Shown in pieces: positions 41,500 to 50,356 of a DNA stretch of 64,000 nt. Origin of the DNA: an uncultured Paracoccaceae bacterium. GTDB taxonomy: Bacteria > Pseudomonadota > Alphaproteobacteria > Rhodobacterales > Rhodobacteraceae. The DNA is taken from contig CANMMF010000005.1 of assembly GCA_947498985.1 (NCBI GenBank), positions 124,001 through 188,000 on the forward strand, written 5' to 3'. Each line of letters begins with the position of its first letter. Positions within the stretch are counted from its first letter, which is position 1. A model generated the notes under the pieces. The model saw only the letters and a list, made by a program, of their open reading frames with translations, had not been told where the DNA came from and searched no databases. The translations under genes and the position numbers were made by a program.

Positions 41500-42504
41500 A
41501 TGAAGACATTTCTGATGAGCGCCGTGGCCGCAGCAGCCCTGATGACCGGCACCACCGCCGCGCAGGCCGCCTGTGACGATGGCGAGATCGTGATCAAGTT
41601 CAGCCACGTCACCAATACCGACCGTCACCCCAAGGGCATCGCGGCCTCTCTGCTGCAGGACCGCGTGAACGAGGAGATGAACGGCAAGGCCTGCATGGAG
41701 GTCTTCCCGAACTCCACGCTTTACAATGACGATCAGGTGCTCGAGGCGATGCTGCAGGGCGACGTGCAGATGGCCGCGCCCTCGCTGTCGAAGTTCGAGC
41801 AGTTCACCAAGCAGTTCCGGATCTTCGATCTGCCCTTCATGTTCACCAACATTGCCGCCGTCGATGCCTTCCAGGCCTCCGAAACCGGTCAGGCGATGAA
41901 GGAATCGATGACCCGCCGCGGGCTGCTCGGCCTCGAGTTCTGGCACAATGGCATGAAGCAGATGTCGGCCAACACGCCGCTGATGAGCCCGGATGACGCA
42001 AACGGTCTGAAATTCCGCGTGCAGAACTCCGACGTGCTCAAGGCGCAGATGGCCGCCCTCGGCGGCTCGCCCCAGCCGATGGCCTTCTCGGAAGTGTACG
42101 GCGCGCTGCAGACCGGCGTTGTGGACGGTCAGGAAAACACCTGGTCCAACATCTACGGCCAGAAGTTCTTTGAGGTGCAGGACGGCATCACCGAAACCAA
42201 CCACGGTGTGATCGACTATCTGGTGGTGACCAATGTGGACTGGTGGGAAGGTCTCGACGCCGACGTGCGCGATCAGCTTGCCACCATCCTCAGCGAGGTC
42301 ACCGAGACCCGCAACGGCGAAAGCTTCAAGGTCAACCAGGAGGCCAAGCAGGCGGTGATCGATGCCGGCGGCGTGGTCCGCGAGCTCAATGCCGAGCAGC
42401 GCCAGGCCTGGGTCGACGCGATGAAGCCGGTCTGGGAAGAGTTCAAGGACGATGTCGGTCAGGAAAACATTGACGCGGCGCAGGCAATCAACGCCAATAT
42501 GTAA
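41500..42504 (+). CDS. dctP: TRAP dicarboxylate transporter, periplasmic binding subunit
   Basis: A 334-residue periplasmic solute-binding protein of the DctP family for C4-dicarboxylates such as succinate, malate and fumarate. Signal peptide MKTFLMSAVAAAALMTGTTAAQA. The mature part shows IKFSHVTNTDRHPKGIAASLLQDRVNE, the family GLKFRVQNSDV with the carboxylate-binding Arg, and YGALQTGVVDGQENTWSNIY. GGGAGGAAA precedes the ATG at 41500. First gene of dctPQM, under DctBD control from the adjacent locus. A hairpin after the stop probably keeps its mRNA in excess over the membrane subunits. Confidence 0.95.
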   Translation: MKTFLMSAVAAAALMTGTTAAQAACDDGEIVIKFSHVTNTDRHPKGIAASLLQDRVNEEMNGKACMEVFPNSTLYNDDQVLEAMLQGDVQMAAPSLSKFEQFTKQFRIFDLPFMFTNIAAVDAFQASETGQAMKESMTRRGLLGLEFWHNGMKQMSANTPLMSPDDANGLKFRVQNSDVLKAQMAALGGSPQPMAFSEVYGALQTGVVDGQENTWSNIYGQKFFEVQDGITETNHGVIDYLVVTNVDWWEGLDADVRDQLATILSEVTETRNGESFKVNQEAKQAVIDAGGVVRELNAEQRQAWVDAMKPVWEEFKDDVGQENIDAAQAINANM

Positions 42505-42525
42505 CAAGCGCGAAACGCGCACCGG

Positions 42526-42558
42526 CCCGGCCCCTCGCTGCAGGGGCCGGGTTTTTTT
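42526..42558 (+). terminator. Intra-operon terminator/attenuator between dctP and dctQ
   Basis: A perfect 10-bp stem, CCCGGCCCCT / AGGGGCCGGG, a 6-base loop, then seven T. Its place after dctP suggests partial termination, so that binding protein exceeds permease; partial read-through is inferred. Confidence 0.85.
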
Positions 42559-42584
42559 GAACCCTTTTGGGACAGGAGGGGACC

Positions 42585-43274
42585 ATGTCAGCGGATACGC
42601 CATCCGACAGCCTTTTCGGCGGCTTCATCGACGAGCTCGAAGAATCCTTCATCGCGATCATCCTCGGGCTGATGACGCTCATCACATTCATCAACGTCGT
42701 TCTGCGCTACGGCTTCAACACCGGCCTTATCTGGGGGCTCGAGATGACCTCGTTCCTCTTTGCCTGGCTGGTGCTGTTCGGCGTGAGCTACGCGGTCAAG
42801 AAAACCGCCAATCTCGGCGTCGACGCGGTGCTGAACATCGTCTCGCCCTCCGCGCGCCGGGCGCTTGGCCTGATCGCGGGCGCGGTCTGCATCATCTACG
42901 CGTTTTTGTTGCTGAAAGGCGCATGGGATTACTGGGCCAACTTCGCCAACCTGCCGCAAACGACGGGACGCTGGTTCCCGCTGGGCTTTGAGGAGATGTC
43001 CCGCACCTCCTACCGGTCGTGGTACGAGGTGAACGACATCTACATGCCCGACATGCTGCGCTGGATCGAGCCGCTGATCAACGAAGGCGAGGCCTACGAG
43101 AAGATCCCGCGCTTCATTCCCTATTTCATCCTGCCGTTTGGCGCGGCCCTGCTGTTCTTCCGTTTCTGCCAGGCGACATGGCGGATCTGGCACGGCCGTG
43201 CCGAGAGCCTGATCGTCAGCCATGAAGCCGAAGACGACGTCCGTGACGTTGCCCACATGAACCGGGAGGACTGA
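42585..43274 (+). CDS. dctQ: TRAP dicarboxylate transporter, small permease subunit
   Basis: A 229-residue integral membrane protein with four predicted helices, beginning around FIAIILGLMTLITFINVVLRYGFNTGLIWGLEMTSFLFAWLVLFGVSYAVKK, the DctQ core. It has a long periplasmic loop (~120-170) between helices 3 and 4, found in DctQ proteins of C4-dicarboxylate TRAP systems. It forms the permease with DctM. GGAGGGGACC precedes the ATG. It is separated from dctM by 4 bases. Confidence 0.92.
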   Translation: MSADTPSDSLFGGFIDELEESFIAIILGLMTLITFINVVLRYGFNTGLIWGLEMTSFLFAWLVLFGVSYAVKKTANLGVDAVLNIVSPSARRALGLIAGAVCIIYAFLLLKGAWDYWANFANLPQTTGRWFPLGFEEMSRTSYRSWYEVNDIYMPDMLRWIEPLINEGEAYEKIPRFIPYFILPFGAALLFFRFCQATWRIWHGRAESLIVSHEAEDDVRDVAHMNRED

Positions 43275-43278
43275 GGAT

Positions 43279-44655
43279 ATGGATGTTGCAATCCTCTTTG
43301 GCATGGTCATCGGCCTGATGATGATCGGCGTGCCGATCGCCGTCTCGCTGGGCTTTTCGTCGACCATCTTCCTGCTGGTGCTGAGCGACACTTCGCTGGC
43401 CTCCATCGCGCAGAGCTTTTTCCAGGCGATGGCCGGGCATTACACGCTGCTTGCGATCCCGTTCTTCATACTGGCCTCGAGCTTCATGTCGACGGGTGGC
43501 GTGGCGCGGCGGATCATCCGCTTTTCCATCGCCATCGTCGGACACTTCCCCGGCGGTCTGGCGATTGCGGGCGTCTTTGCCTGTATGCTCTTTGCGGCAC
43601 TTTCGGGCTCGTCCCCGGCCACTGTGGTGGCCATCGGCTCCATCGTGATCGCAGGCATGCGGCAGGTCGGCTACACCAAGGATTTCGCGGCCGGTGTGAT
43701 CGCCAACGCGGGAACCCTGGGCATCCTCATTCCGCCCTCCATCGTGATGGTGGTCTATGCCTCGGCGACCGATGTCTCGGTGGGACGGATGTTCCTTGCC
43801 GGTGTCATTCCCGGCCTGCTGGCGGGCACCATGCTGATGGTGACGATCTATGTCATCGCGGTCATGCGCAACCTGCCCAAGGGCGAATGGCGCGGCTGGG
43901 GTGAAGTGGCCGCCGCGGGCTGGGACGCGCTCTGGGGGCTGATGCTGATCGTGATCATCCTGGGCGGGATCTATGGCGGTATCTTCACGCCGACCGAAGC
44001 CGCCGCGGTCGCCGCCGTCTACGCGTTCCTGATCGCAAGCTTTGTCTATCGCGACATGGGGCCGCTGGCGGGCAAGGACGGCGCGCCGAACCTGACGCTG
44101 CTGCAAAAGCCCATCGCGCTGGTCACCGCGTTCTTTCACAAGGACACCAAGGACACGCTGTTCGATGCGGGCAAGCTGACCATCACGCTGATGTTCATCA
44201 TCGCCAACGCGCTGATCCTCAAACACGTGCTGACCGATGAGCAGATCCCGCAGCAGATCGCGGGCGCGATGCTGGATGCAGGGTTCGGGCCGATCCTGTT
44301 CCTGATCATCGTGAACGTGATCCTGCTGATCGGCGGGCAGTTCATGGAGCCTTCGGGCCTGATCGTGATCGTGGCACCACTGGTGTTTCCGATTGCCATC
44401 GAGCTTGGCATCGATCCGATCCATCTCGGCATCATCATGGTGGTGAACATGGAGATCGGGATGATCACGCCGCCGGTGGGTCTGAACCTCTTCGTGACCT
44501 CCGGCGTGGCCGGCATGCCGATGATGCGGGTGGTGCGCGCCGCGCTGCCGTTCCTGGCCGTGCTCTTCGTGTTCCTGATCATGGTGACCTATATCCCGTG
44601 GCTCAGCACCTGGCTGCCCACCACCTTCATGGGCCCGGAGATCATCGTGAAATAG
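43279..44655 (+). CDS. dctM: TRAP dicarboxylate transporter, large permease subunit
   Basis: A 458-residue inner-membrane sodium-dependent transport subunit with about twelve helices. Family stretches AALSGSSPATVVAIGSIVI, GVIANAGTLGILIPPSIVMVVYASATDVSVGRMF, GGIFTPTEAAAVAAVYAF and MITPPVGLNLFVTSGVAGMPM are all present. The length is slightly above the usual ~430, owing to a cytoplasmic insert near residues 255-290. Last gene of the operon; two hairpin terminators follow. Confidence 0.95.
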   Translation: MDVAILFGMVIGLMMIGVPIAVSLGFSSTIFLLVLSDTSLASIAQSFFQAMAGHYTLLAIPFFILASSFMSTGGVARRIIRFSIAIVGHFPGGLAIAGVFACMLFAALSGSSPATVVAIGSIVIAGMRQVGYTKDFAAGVIANAGTLGILIPPSIVMVVYASATDVSVGRMFLAGVIPGLLAGTMLMVTIYVIAVMRNLPKGEWRGWGEVAAAGWDALWGLMLIVIILGGIYGGIFTPTEAAAVAAVYAFLIASFVYRDMGPLAGKDGAPNLTLLQKPIALVTAFFHKDTKDTLFDAGKLTITLMFIIANALILKHVLTDEQIPQQIAGAMLDAGFGPILFLIIVNVILLIGGQFMEPSGLIVIVAPLVFPIAIELGIDPIHLGIIMVVNMEIGMITPPVGLNLFVTSGVAGMPMMRVVRAALPFLAVLFVFLIMVTYIPWLSTWLPTTFMGPEIIVK

Positions 44656-44704
44656 CGCGGATCCAAAGGAGCGCTTCCGCGCGCTCTTGTTCAGCAATTG
44701 GCGA

Positions 44705-44738
44705 GGCGACGCTCCTGATCGGGGCGTCGTTTCTTTTT
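44705..44738 (+). terminator. Terminator after dctM
   Basis: Stem GACGCTCC / GGGGCGTC (one G-T pair) around TGATC, followed by GTTTCTTTTT. A second perfect 12-bp hairpin, AGAGAAGAAGCC / GGCTTCTTCTCT, lies at 44765-44798 and is followed by TT; it may serve the convergent tpiA gene as well. Confidence 0.8.
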
Positions 44739-44823
44739 GCAAAGGGTGTGTGGCGTATTTCTGAAGAGAAGAAGCCGGAAGATGCGGGCTTCTTCTCTTT
44801 TCAGATACGCAAAATCCGAAGGC

Positions 44824-45570
44824 TCAAGCGGAGCTTGCGCCCAGGGCGTTGATGATGGGCACAAAATCGGCCGCCTTGAGAGATGCTCCGCCAACAAGCG
44901 CGCCGTCGACATTGGAGACCGCAAAGATCTCGGTGGCATTGCCCGGTTTGACGGAGCCGCCATAGAGGATACGGACCGAGCGGCCGACACCTTCGCCAAA
45001 GCGGCGTTCGAGCCGGGCGCGGATGAAATCATGCACGTCGCCGATTTCGTCGGTTGAGGGCACCTTGCCGGTGCCGATGGCCCAGACCGGCTCATAGGCG
45101 ATGACGAGATTGTGGCCGGTGGCGCCGTCGGGCACCGAGCCCGCGAGCTGGCCCGCGATGATGTCGAGCGTGTTCTGCGCCTCGCGTTCTTCCAGCGTTT
45201 CGCCGACGCAGACCACGGCCACCAGACCGGCCTCCCAGGCAGCGCGACATTTGGCGCGCACGTCGTCGTCATGCTCATCGTGATCAGTGCGACGCTCGGA
45301 ATGTCCCAGGATCACATGGCTGGCGCCGGCATCGGCCAGCATCGGGGCGGAGATATCGCCGGTATGGGCGCCCGAACCGCTCTTGTGGCAATCCTGCCCG
45401 CCGATGGCGATGGCGCCGCGGCGCGCAACCGCCTGTCCGATCAGCGTTGCGGGCGGGCAGATCAGCACCTCTGCCGCGCCGTCCGCGGCGTCCTGCATCG
45501 CGTCAAGCTCCGACAGGTCGGCGGCGAGCCCGTTCATCTTCCAGTTTCCGGCAGCGAGTTTGCGTCTCAT
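44824..45570 (-). CDS. tpiA: Triosephosphate isomerase
   Basis: A 248-residue TIM-barrel enzyme interconverting dihydroxyacetone phosphate and glyceraldehyde 3-phosphate. It shows AAGNWKMNG with the active-site Lys, [10 protein letters not shown] with the electrophilic His, the catalytic Glu in [11 protein letters not shown], and the phosphate-binding loop [12 protein letters not shown]. Monocistronic, convergent with dctM. With enolase and glucokinase in the same window it adds to central carbon metabolism, though these are not one operon. Confidence 0.97.
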   Translation of the reverse strand: MRRKLAAGNWKMNGLAADLSELDAMQDAADGAAEVLICPPATLIGQAVARRGAIAIGGQDCHKSGSGAHTGDISAPMLADAGASHVILGHSERRTDHDEHDDDVRAKCRAAWEAGLVAVVCVGETLEEREAQNTLDIIAGQLAGSVPDGATGHNLVIAYEPVWAIGTGKVPSTDEIGDVHDFIRARLERRFGEGVGRSVRILYGGSVKPGNATEIFAVSNVDGALVGGASLKAADFVPIINALGASSA

Positions 45571-45668
45571 GATCTCTCCTTTTGCGAGGCCCCCATCATT
45601 GCGGGGGCGGTCGGGAGGTCAAGCCGCTTGTGGAGATGCGCAATCGCGGGCGCGCGGGCCGACGCCGG

Positions 45669-46049
45669 TCAGGCGTTCTTCTGTTCGGCCTGCAATGCGT
45701 CGATATCCTTGAACTTGATCGACTCGCCGCAGCCGCAGGCGTCTTCCACATTGGGATTGCGGAATTTGAAGCCCGATTCCAGCAGCGAGGTTTCGTAGTC
45801 GATCTCGGTCCCGAAGAGGAACATCTGCGCCATCGGCGCGATCAGCACCCGCGCGCCGTCCTGTTCGACCACCTCGTCATGGCCCTCGGCGGCGTCGACG
45901 TAATCCATGGTGTATTCCATGCCCGCGCAGCCGCCCTTCTTGATGCCGATGCGCAGACCGTGACGGCCGTCGCGCTCCATCAGATTGCGGATCTGCCGGA
46001 TGGCCCTGGGGGTCATGGTGACGGCCTGCTTGCCGGGAATGCCGAACAT
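45669..46049 (-). CDS. sufA: HesB/IscA family Fe-S assembly scaffold (SufA-like)
   Basis: A 126-residue A-type carrier protein that delivers Fe-S clusters. The three ligand cysteines occur in KKGGCAGMEYTMDY and DACGCGESI. The start at 46049 gives MFGIPGKQAVTMTPRAI. It follows the SufT-like gene by 72 bases on the same strand, as at the end of alphaproteobacterial suf operons, although the rest of the suf genes are not present here. The symbol is by similarity and could equally be written iscA/erpA. Confidence 0.88.
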   Translation of the reverse strand: MFGIPGKQAVTMTPRAIRQIRNLMERDGRHGLRIGIKKGGCAGMEYTMDYVDAAEGHDEVVEQDGARVLIAPMAQMFLFGTEIDYETSLLESGFKFRNPNVEDACGCGESIKFKDIDALQAEQKNA

Positions 46050-46121
46050 GGCGATATGTCCTTCGTTGCGCGTTGCCTTCAATCTATGAGGTCGCGCGGG
46101 TGATCTCAAGATCGGGGAGGG

Positions 46122-46484
46122 TTACATGAAGCCCAGTTCGAGCCTCGCTTCGTCCGACATCATGTCCATGCCCCAGGGCGGATCCCAGGTGATCTCCACG
46201 TCGACATGTTTCACACCCGGCAGCGGTTCAATCGCCTCGGCCAGCCAGCCGGGCATTTCACCGGCGACGGGGCAGCCGGGCGCGGTCAGGGTCATGATCA
46301 CACGCACTTCGTTTTCGGTATTGATATCAATGGTGTAGACGAGGCCCAGATCGTAGATATTGACCGGGATCTCGGGGTCATAGACGCTGCGGCAGGCCTC
46401 GACCACCTGATCGTAAAGCGGGTGATCCGTGCTCGACGGCGCGATGAGCGGCGTGCCTTCGAGCTGCGGGCTGGCTTCGTTCAT
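46122..46484 (-). CDS. sufT: SufT/DUF59 (MIP18 family) Fe-S assembly protein
   Basis: A 120-residue DUF59 protein. The core VVEACRSVYDPEIPVNIYDLGLVYTIDI and the conserved Cys of TLTAPGCPVAG are present, ending TWDPPWGMDMMSDEARLELG. SufT proteins support Fe-S cluster maturation under high demand. Upstream of the A-type carrier gene in the same direction. A separate promoter presumably lies in the 115-base gap before the rimK-like stop. Confidence 0.9.
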   Translation of the reverse strand: MNEASPQLEGTPLIAPSSTDHPLYDQVVEACRSVYDPEIPVNIYDLGLVYTIDINTENEVRVIMTLTAPGCPVAGEMPGWLAEAIEPLPGVKHVDVEITWDPPWGMDMMSDEARLELGFM

Positions 46485-46599
46485 GTCGCATCCTTCCGCG
46501 TCTAAACCTGATAAAAGATATAGGAAATGCGCCGGGCGGGTAAAGAGGGCAATCGTGATGTCGGTGTCGCAGTGCTGCGGTGTTGCGGCGGGGCGCCGG

Positions 46600-48018
46600 T
46601 CAGCTTTCCTGCTCGCGGGATTTGCGGGCCCGCACCGGCGCCGGGCGCACGCGGCTTTCGATATGCTCCATCACCAGACCCGCAATGTTCTTTTTCGTTG
46701 CGGTTTCAATGCCTTCCAGTCCGGGGCTCGAGTTGACCTCGAGCACCTTGGGCCCGGCTTCCGAGCGCAGAAGATCGACGCCCGCGAGGTTGAGCTTGAA
46801 GGCCTTGGCCGCGCGCAGGGCCGAGTCGCGCTCTTCTTTCGAGATGCGCACCACCTTGGCCGATCCGCCGCGATGCAGGTTGGAGCGGAAATCCCCCTCC
46901 GCCCCGGTGCGTTTCATCGCCGCCACAACCTTGCCGCCCACGACAAGGCAGCGGATGTCCTCGCCCGCGGCCTCTTTCACAAAGTCCTGCACCAGGAAAT
47001 TGGCCTTGAGCCCGCGAAACGCGTCGATCACGGAAGAGGCGGCTTTCCTGGTTTCCGCCAGCACCACACCTTTGCCTTGCGTCGATTCCAGCAGTTTCAC
47101 GATCAGCGGCGCGGTGCCCACCAGCCGCATCAGGCTGTCGGTGTCCTTGGGGCTTGCGGCGAAGGCGGTGTTGGGCATGCCGATCTTGTGGCGCGCCATG
47201 AGCTGATGCGCGTAAAGCTTGTCGCGCGAGGCCGTGATCCCGTCGGAGCCGTTGAGGCAGAATGTGCCGATGGTCTCGAACTGGCGGATCACGGCGGTGC
47301 CGTAAGAGGTGATCGAGGCGCCGATCCGCGGGATCACCGCGTCGTATTTCGGCAGCCGCTTGCCATCGCAATGCACCTCCGGGGAGAGCGCGTTGATGGC
47401 CATGTAGCAGCGCGTGGTGTCGATCACCTCGACCGTGTGGCCGCGGGCCTCGCCTTCCTCGCGCAACCGGCGGGTGGAGTAATTGTCCTCGCGCGAGAGC
47501 ACCGCGAGGCGCAGCGACCGGTTGGGCGCGGCCTGGCGCACCTTGGCGGTGCTGTAGACATCGTAGCTGAGCCTGGGTTGCTGAAAGCGCTCGGTTGCCA
47601 CGATGGTGATGTGGTCCTTGAGCGCCTCGCGGCCCAGCAACATGCGCGACGCCATCGAGGAGCGGTCGGTCAGCGTCAGCTCGATGCGCCAGCTTTCCTC
47701 GCCCACCCTGAGGGTCGAGGCGATCACGTAGCGCTGCTCGGATTCGCCGTTGGAGGAGGTCACGCTGCGACGGTCGACGATCCGGGCGGAGCAGGGGATG
47801 ATCAGATCGTCGCGCCCGGGCACCGGGTGTACGGTAAAGCGCACCTTGGGCGCCGTGGCGGGCCCGAAGGTTTCGATGTCGAAGGCGTGCAGGGCGGAGG
47901 TGCGCGCGCCTGTGTCGACCTTGGCCTTCATCGCGGGCAGGCCGAGATCGGGCAGCGACACCCATTCCTCCCAGCCAAAGCGGATCAGGTCGGCGTCGCT
48001 GTCGGATGTTTCGGTCAT
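46600..48018 (-). CDS. RimB-RimK fusion: retropepsin-like domain plus ATP-grasp glutamate ligase
   Basis: A 472-residue two-domain protein. Residues ~15-150 form a retropepsin-like (RimB/DUF785-type) domain with the aspartyl-protease motif [10 protein letters not shown] (Asp35) and a GREAL loop. Residues ~170-455 are a RimK-type ATP-grasp ligase ([72 protein letters not shown]). RimK adds glutamates to the C-terminus of ribosomal protein S6, and RimB is its protease partner, so the fusion joins an apparent ligase and its counter-enzyme. The C-terminal tail is Arg-rich. The target here is not proven to be S6. Confidence 0.87.
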   Translation of the reverse strand: MTETSDSDADLIRFGWEEWVSLPDLGLPAMKAKVDTGARTSALHAFDIETFGPATAPKVRFTVHPVPGRDDLIIPCSARIVDRRSVTSSNGESEQRYVIASTLRVGEESWRIELTLTDRSSMASRMLLGREALKDHITIVATERFQQPRLSYDVYSTAKVRQAAPNRSLRLAVLSREDNYSTRRLREEGEARGHTVEVIDTTRCYMAINALSPEVHCDGKRLPKYDAVIPRIGASITSYGTAVIRQFETIGTFCLNGSDGITASRDKLYAHQLMARHKIGMPNTAFAASPKDTDSLMRLVGTAPLIVKLLESTQGKGVVLAETRKAASSVIDAFRGLKANFLVQDFVKEAAGEDIRCLVVGGKVVAAMKRTGAEGDFRSNLHRGGSAKVVRISKEERDSALRAAKAFKLNLAGVDLLRSEAGPKVLEVNSSPGLEGIETATKKNIAGLVMEHIESRVRPAPVRARKSREQES

Positions 48019-48177
48019 GGCTCACTCCCGTTATGCGATCAGCCGTATCAAGCGGCGCGGCGGGCCACAACCGGCAGTGCAGTTCTGTGCAAATTCGCAC
48101 GATTGCCTGCCGTTCGCGGGGCTATGCGCGGAAAATTATCCGGTTATATCTGACATCAACAGACAGGAGAGACGATC

Positions 48178-49116
48178 ATGAGCTGGAACCCCGCCCTCGA
48201 CCCGCATTGCCCGACCGACGATGCGGTGGACGCCATCGACACGCTGATCATCCCGCGCGCCCGCGATCTTGGCGCGATGGAGGTGCGCCGCGCGTTGCCC
48301 GCGCCGAAACGCCAGATGGTCGGTCCGTTCATCTTCTTTGATCAGATGGGCCCGGCGGAGTTTCTGCCCACCAAAGGCCTCGACGTGCGCCCGCATCCGC
48401 ATATCGGGCTGGCGACGATCAGCTATCTCTACAAGGGCCGGATGCACCATCGCGACAGCCTCGGCACCGACCGCTGGATCGAACCGGGGGCGGTCAACTG
48501 GATGGTTGCGGGCCACGGCATCACCCATTCCGAAAGGACCGATGACGAGACCCAGAAGGACCCGATGCCGTTTTTCGGCATCCAGACCTGGGTGGCGCTG
48601 CCCAAGGATCACGAGGACCGCCCGGCGGAATTTGTGCACGCCACCAAGGACAGCCTGCCGATGCTGGAGGGCGAGGGAAAGTCGGTTCGGCTGATCCTGG
48701 GCACGGCCTACGGAGAACGCGCGCCGGTCGCCACCCCGTCCGAGATGTTCTACGCCGACGCGCATCTGCAGCCCGGCGCGCAGATCCCGCTGCCGGACGA
48801 TCACGAGGACCGCGGTGTCTATGTCGTCGAGGGCGCGGTCGAGGTGGCAGGAGAAATGTACGACTCCGGTCAGATGATGGTCTTTCGCCCGGGCGACCGG
48901 GTGTCCCTGAAGGCCGGTGCGCAGGGCGCGCGGCTGATGCTTCTGGGCGGCGAAACGCTGGAGGGCCCGCGCTACATCTGGTGGAACTTCGTGGCCTCCT
49001 CAAAGGAGCGGATCGAGGAGGCAAAAGAGGCGTGGCGCCGTGAGGACTGGGCGCAGGGCCGCTTTCAGCTGCCGGCCGGAGATGACTCGGAATTCATCCC
49101 CCTGCCGGCAAAGTGA
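48178..49116 (+). CDS. Pirin family protein
   Basis: A 312-residue bicupin. The N-terminal cupin holds the metal-binding histidines in RPHPHIGLATISYL and GHGITHSERT, and GPFIFFDQMGP is the pirin signature. The C-terminal cupin is degenerate. Bacterial pirins include quercetin dioxygenase-like enzymes and redox-sensing partners of metabolic enzymes; the role here is unknown. CAGGAGAG precedes the ATG. It is divergent from the rimB-rimK fusion across 160 bases. Confidence 0.92.
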   Translation: MSWNPALDPHCPTDDAVDAIDTLIIPRARDLGAMEVRRALPAPKRQMVGPFIFFDQMGPAEFLPTKGLDVRPHPHIGLATISYLYKGRMHHRDSLGTDRWIEPGAVNWMVAGHGITHSERTDDETQKDPMPFFGIQTWVALPKDHEDRPAEFVHATKDSLPMLEGEGKSVRLILGTAYGERAPVATPSEMFYADAHLQPGAQIPLPDDHEDRGVYVVEGAVEVAGEMYDSGQMMVFRPGDRVSLKAGAQGARLMLLGGETLEGPRYIWWNFVASSKERIEEAKEAWRREDWAQGRFQLPAGDDSEFIPLPAK

Positions 49117-49208
49117 GCCTCATATCGGCATCGATCTTGCACAGAAGCTTGACTTTTTTTGCGTAGTTGACCCAGCGTAAAGAATTGGTTTTTGCACTGT
49201 ATGGGTTG

Positions 49209-49958
49209 ATGACCGATCTGATTTTCACAGATGTGATACGGCATATGCGTGACGTGCCCGATACGCGCGCGCTCTGGCATCTGCTGAGCAATTACTACAC
49301 GACCCACGGGATCGAAAAGATCAGCTATCACCTCTATCCCGGGGTGGCCACGCCGTCCGATGCGGATGTGGGTCCGAGCGGTCTGGTGACGGTGCACGCG
49401 CAGGGATTTTCCGAGGATTGGGTCTGTCGCTATATCGAGCAGAAGCTCTTTCTGATCGACCCGATCCCCGATCTCGCGCGCAGCGCCGCGGGCCCGTTTT
49501 TCTGGTCCGAGGTTGGCAACCTGATGCGTCTCAGCGACGCTCAGAAAGAGTTCCTGACCGAGCTTGTGAAGGCGGGCACCGGCGACGGTCTGGCGATGCA
49601 TGTCTACGGACCCAACATGTGCAACGCCTATGTCGGTCTGGGATTTGGCATGGAACGGCCGGAACTTTCGCCGCAGATTGTCACAGAGTATCAATGTATC
49701 GCGCAGATGGGCCATCTGCGCTATTGCGAGATGGTCTCCGAGGTCGAGGCGCGTCGCTTCGATCTGGCGCCGCGCGAACGCGAGATCCTGCACTGGATCG
49801 CCCGCGGCAAGAGCAACGCGGCCATCGCCGTCATCCTCGAGGTGTCGCCGCATACGATCGACACGCTGACCCGGCGGCTCTTTGACAAGCTCAAGGTCAC
49901 CGACCGCACCAGCGCCGCCATCCGCGGTGTCGGCGCGGGGCTCGTGCTGCCGGGCTGA
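49209..49958 (+). CDS. LuxR family regulator with autoinducer-binding domain (orphan)
   Basis: A 249-residue quorum-sensing type regulator. The N-terminal domain retains the acyl-homoserine-lactone pocket pattern Trp71, Tyr75, Asp84-Pro85 and Trp99 (WVCRY, IDP, FFWSE). The C-terminal GerE-type HTH (~185-240) includes LAPREREILHWIARGKSNAAIAVILEVSPHTIDTLTRRLFDKLKV. No luxI synthase lies in the window, so it is a LuxR solo or works with a distant synthase. The start is uncertain: ATG at 49209 is used, while a TTG at 49167 in the same frame would add 14 residues; neither has a strong ribosome site. Confidence 0.9.
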   Translation: MTDLIFTDVIRHMRDVPDTRALWHLLSNYYTTHGIEKISYHLYPGVATPSDADVGPSGLVTVHAQGFSEDWVCRYIEQKLFLIDPIPDLARSAAGPFFWSEVGNLMRLSDAQKEFLTELVKAGTGDGLAMHVYGPNMCNAYVGLGFGMERPELSPQIVTEYQCIAQMGHLRYCEMVSEVEARRFDLAPREREILHWIARGKSNAAIAVILEVSPHTIDTLTRRLFDKLKVTDRTSAAIRGVGAGLVLPG

Positions 49959-50041
49959 CGCCGCCGGGCTGGCGCGCCGCGTTGCGCAACGCAAAGGCGC
50001 ATGTCACGTAACTGCGTGACTATGCGCGGTTGTGGCGAGGC

Positions 50042-50067
50042 CGTAAGCGGCTGGCTTACGCCGTTTT
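50042..50067 (+). terminator. Weak hairpin with T-run upstream of the 87-aa gene
   Basis: Stem CGTAAGC / GCTTACG, 5-base loop, then CCGTTTT. It could end the luxR transcript, but the T-run is short and offset from the stem. Confidence 0.4.
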
Positions 50068-50086
50068 GCCATTCGAGAGTAAATTC

Positions 50087-50350
50087 ATGAACAAGCCGTG
50101 TACCCCGGTCAGCGAGACCGACGATGATCTGGAGCTGGTGATCGCCCTCGTGCGCCGTCAGAACGGGCCGGAGGCGGTGTCGCGCTGCCTGCGCGCCGCG
50201 GCGGCGCTGGTGGAACATGCGGCGTATGAAATGGCGCAAAGCGACAACAGCCAGAGCGTCGCGCAGCTGATCCTGACCGCCTCCAACCTCGAGCGCATCG
50301 CGCAATCGGGCGAACCCAGAGCCCCCTTGCGCCTGGCGCGCGAGAGGTAA
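50087..50350 (+). CDS. Small hypothetical protein, 87 aa
   Basis: An 87-residue, mainly helical ORF (DDDLELVIALVRRQNGPEAVSRCLRAAAALVEHAAYEMAQ) with no family I recognise and no signal or membrane segment. GAGAG lies ~8 bases before the ATG at 50087, and coding-like third-position GC bias continues through the frame. It lies between an orphan luxR gene (same strand) and a convergent deacetylase whose stop is only 6 bases away. Confidence 0.55.
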   Translation: MNKPCTPVSETDDDLELVIALVRRQNGPEAVSRCLRAAAALVEHAAYEMAQSDNSQSVAQLILTASNLERIAQSGEPRAPLRLARER

Positions 50351-50356
50351 GCCCTC

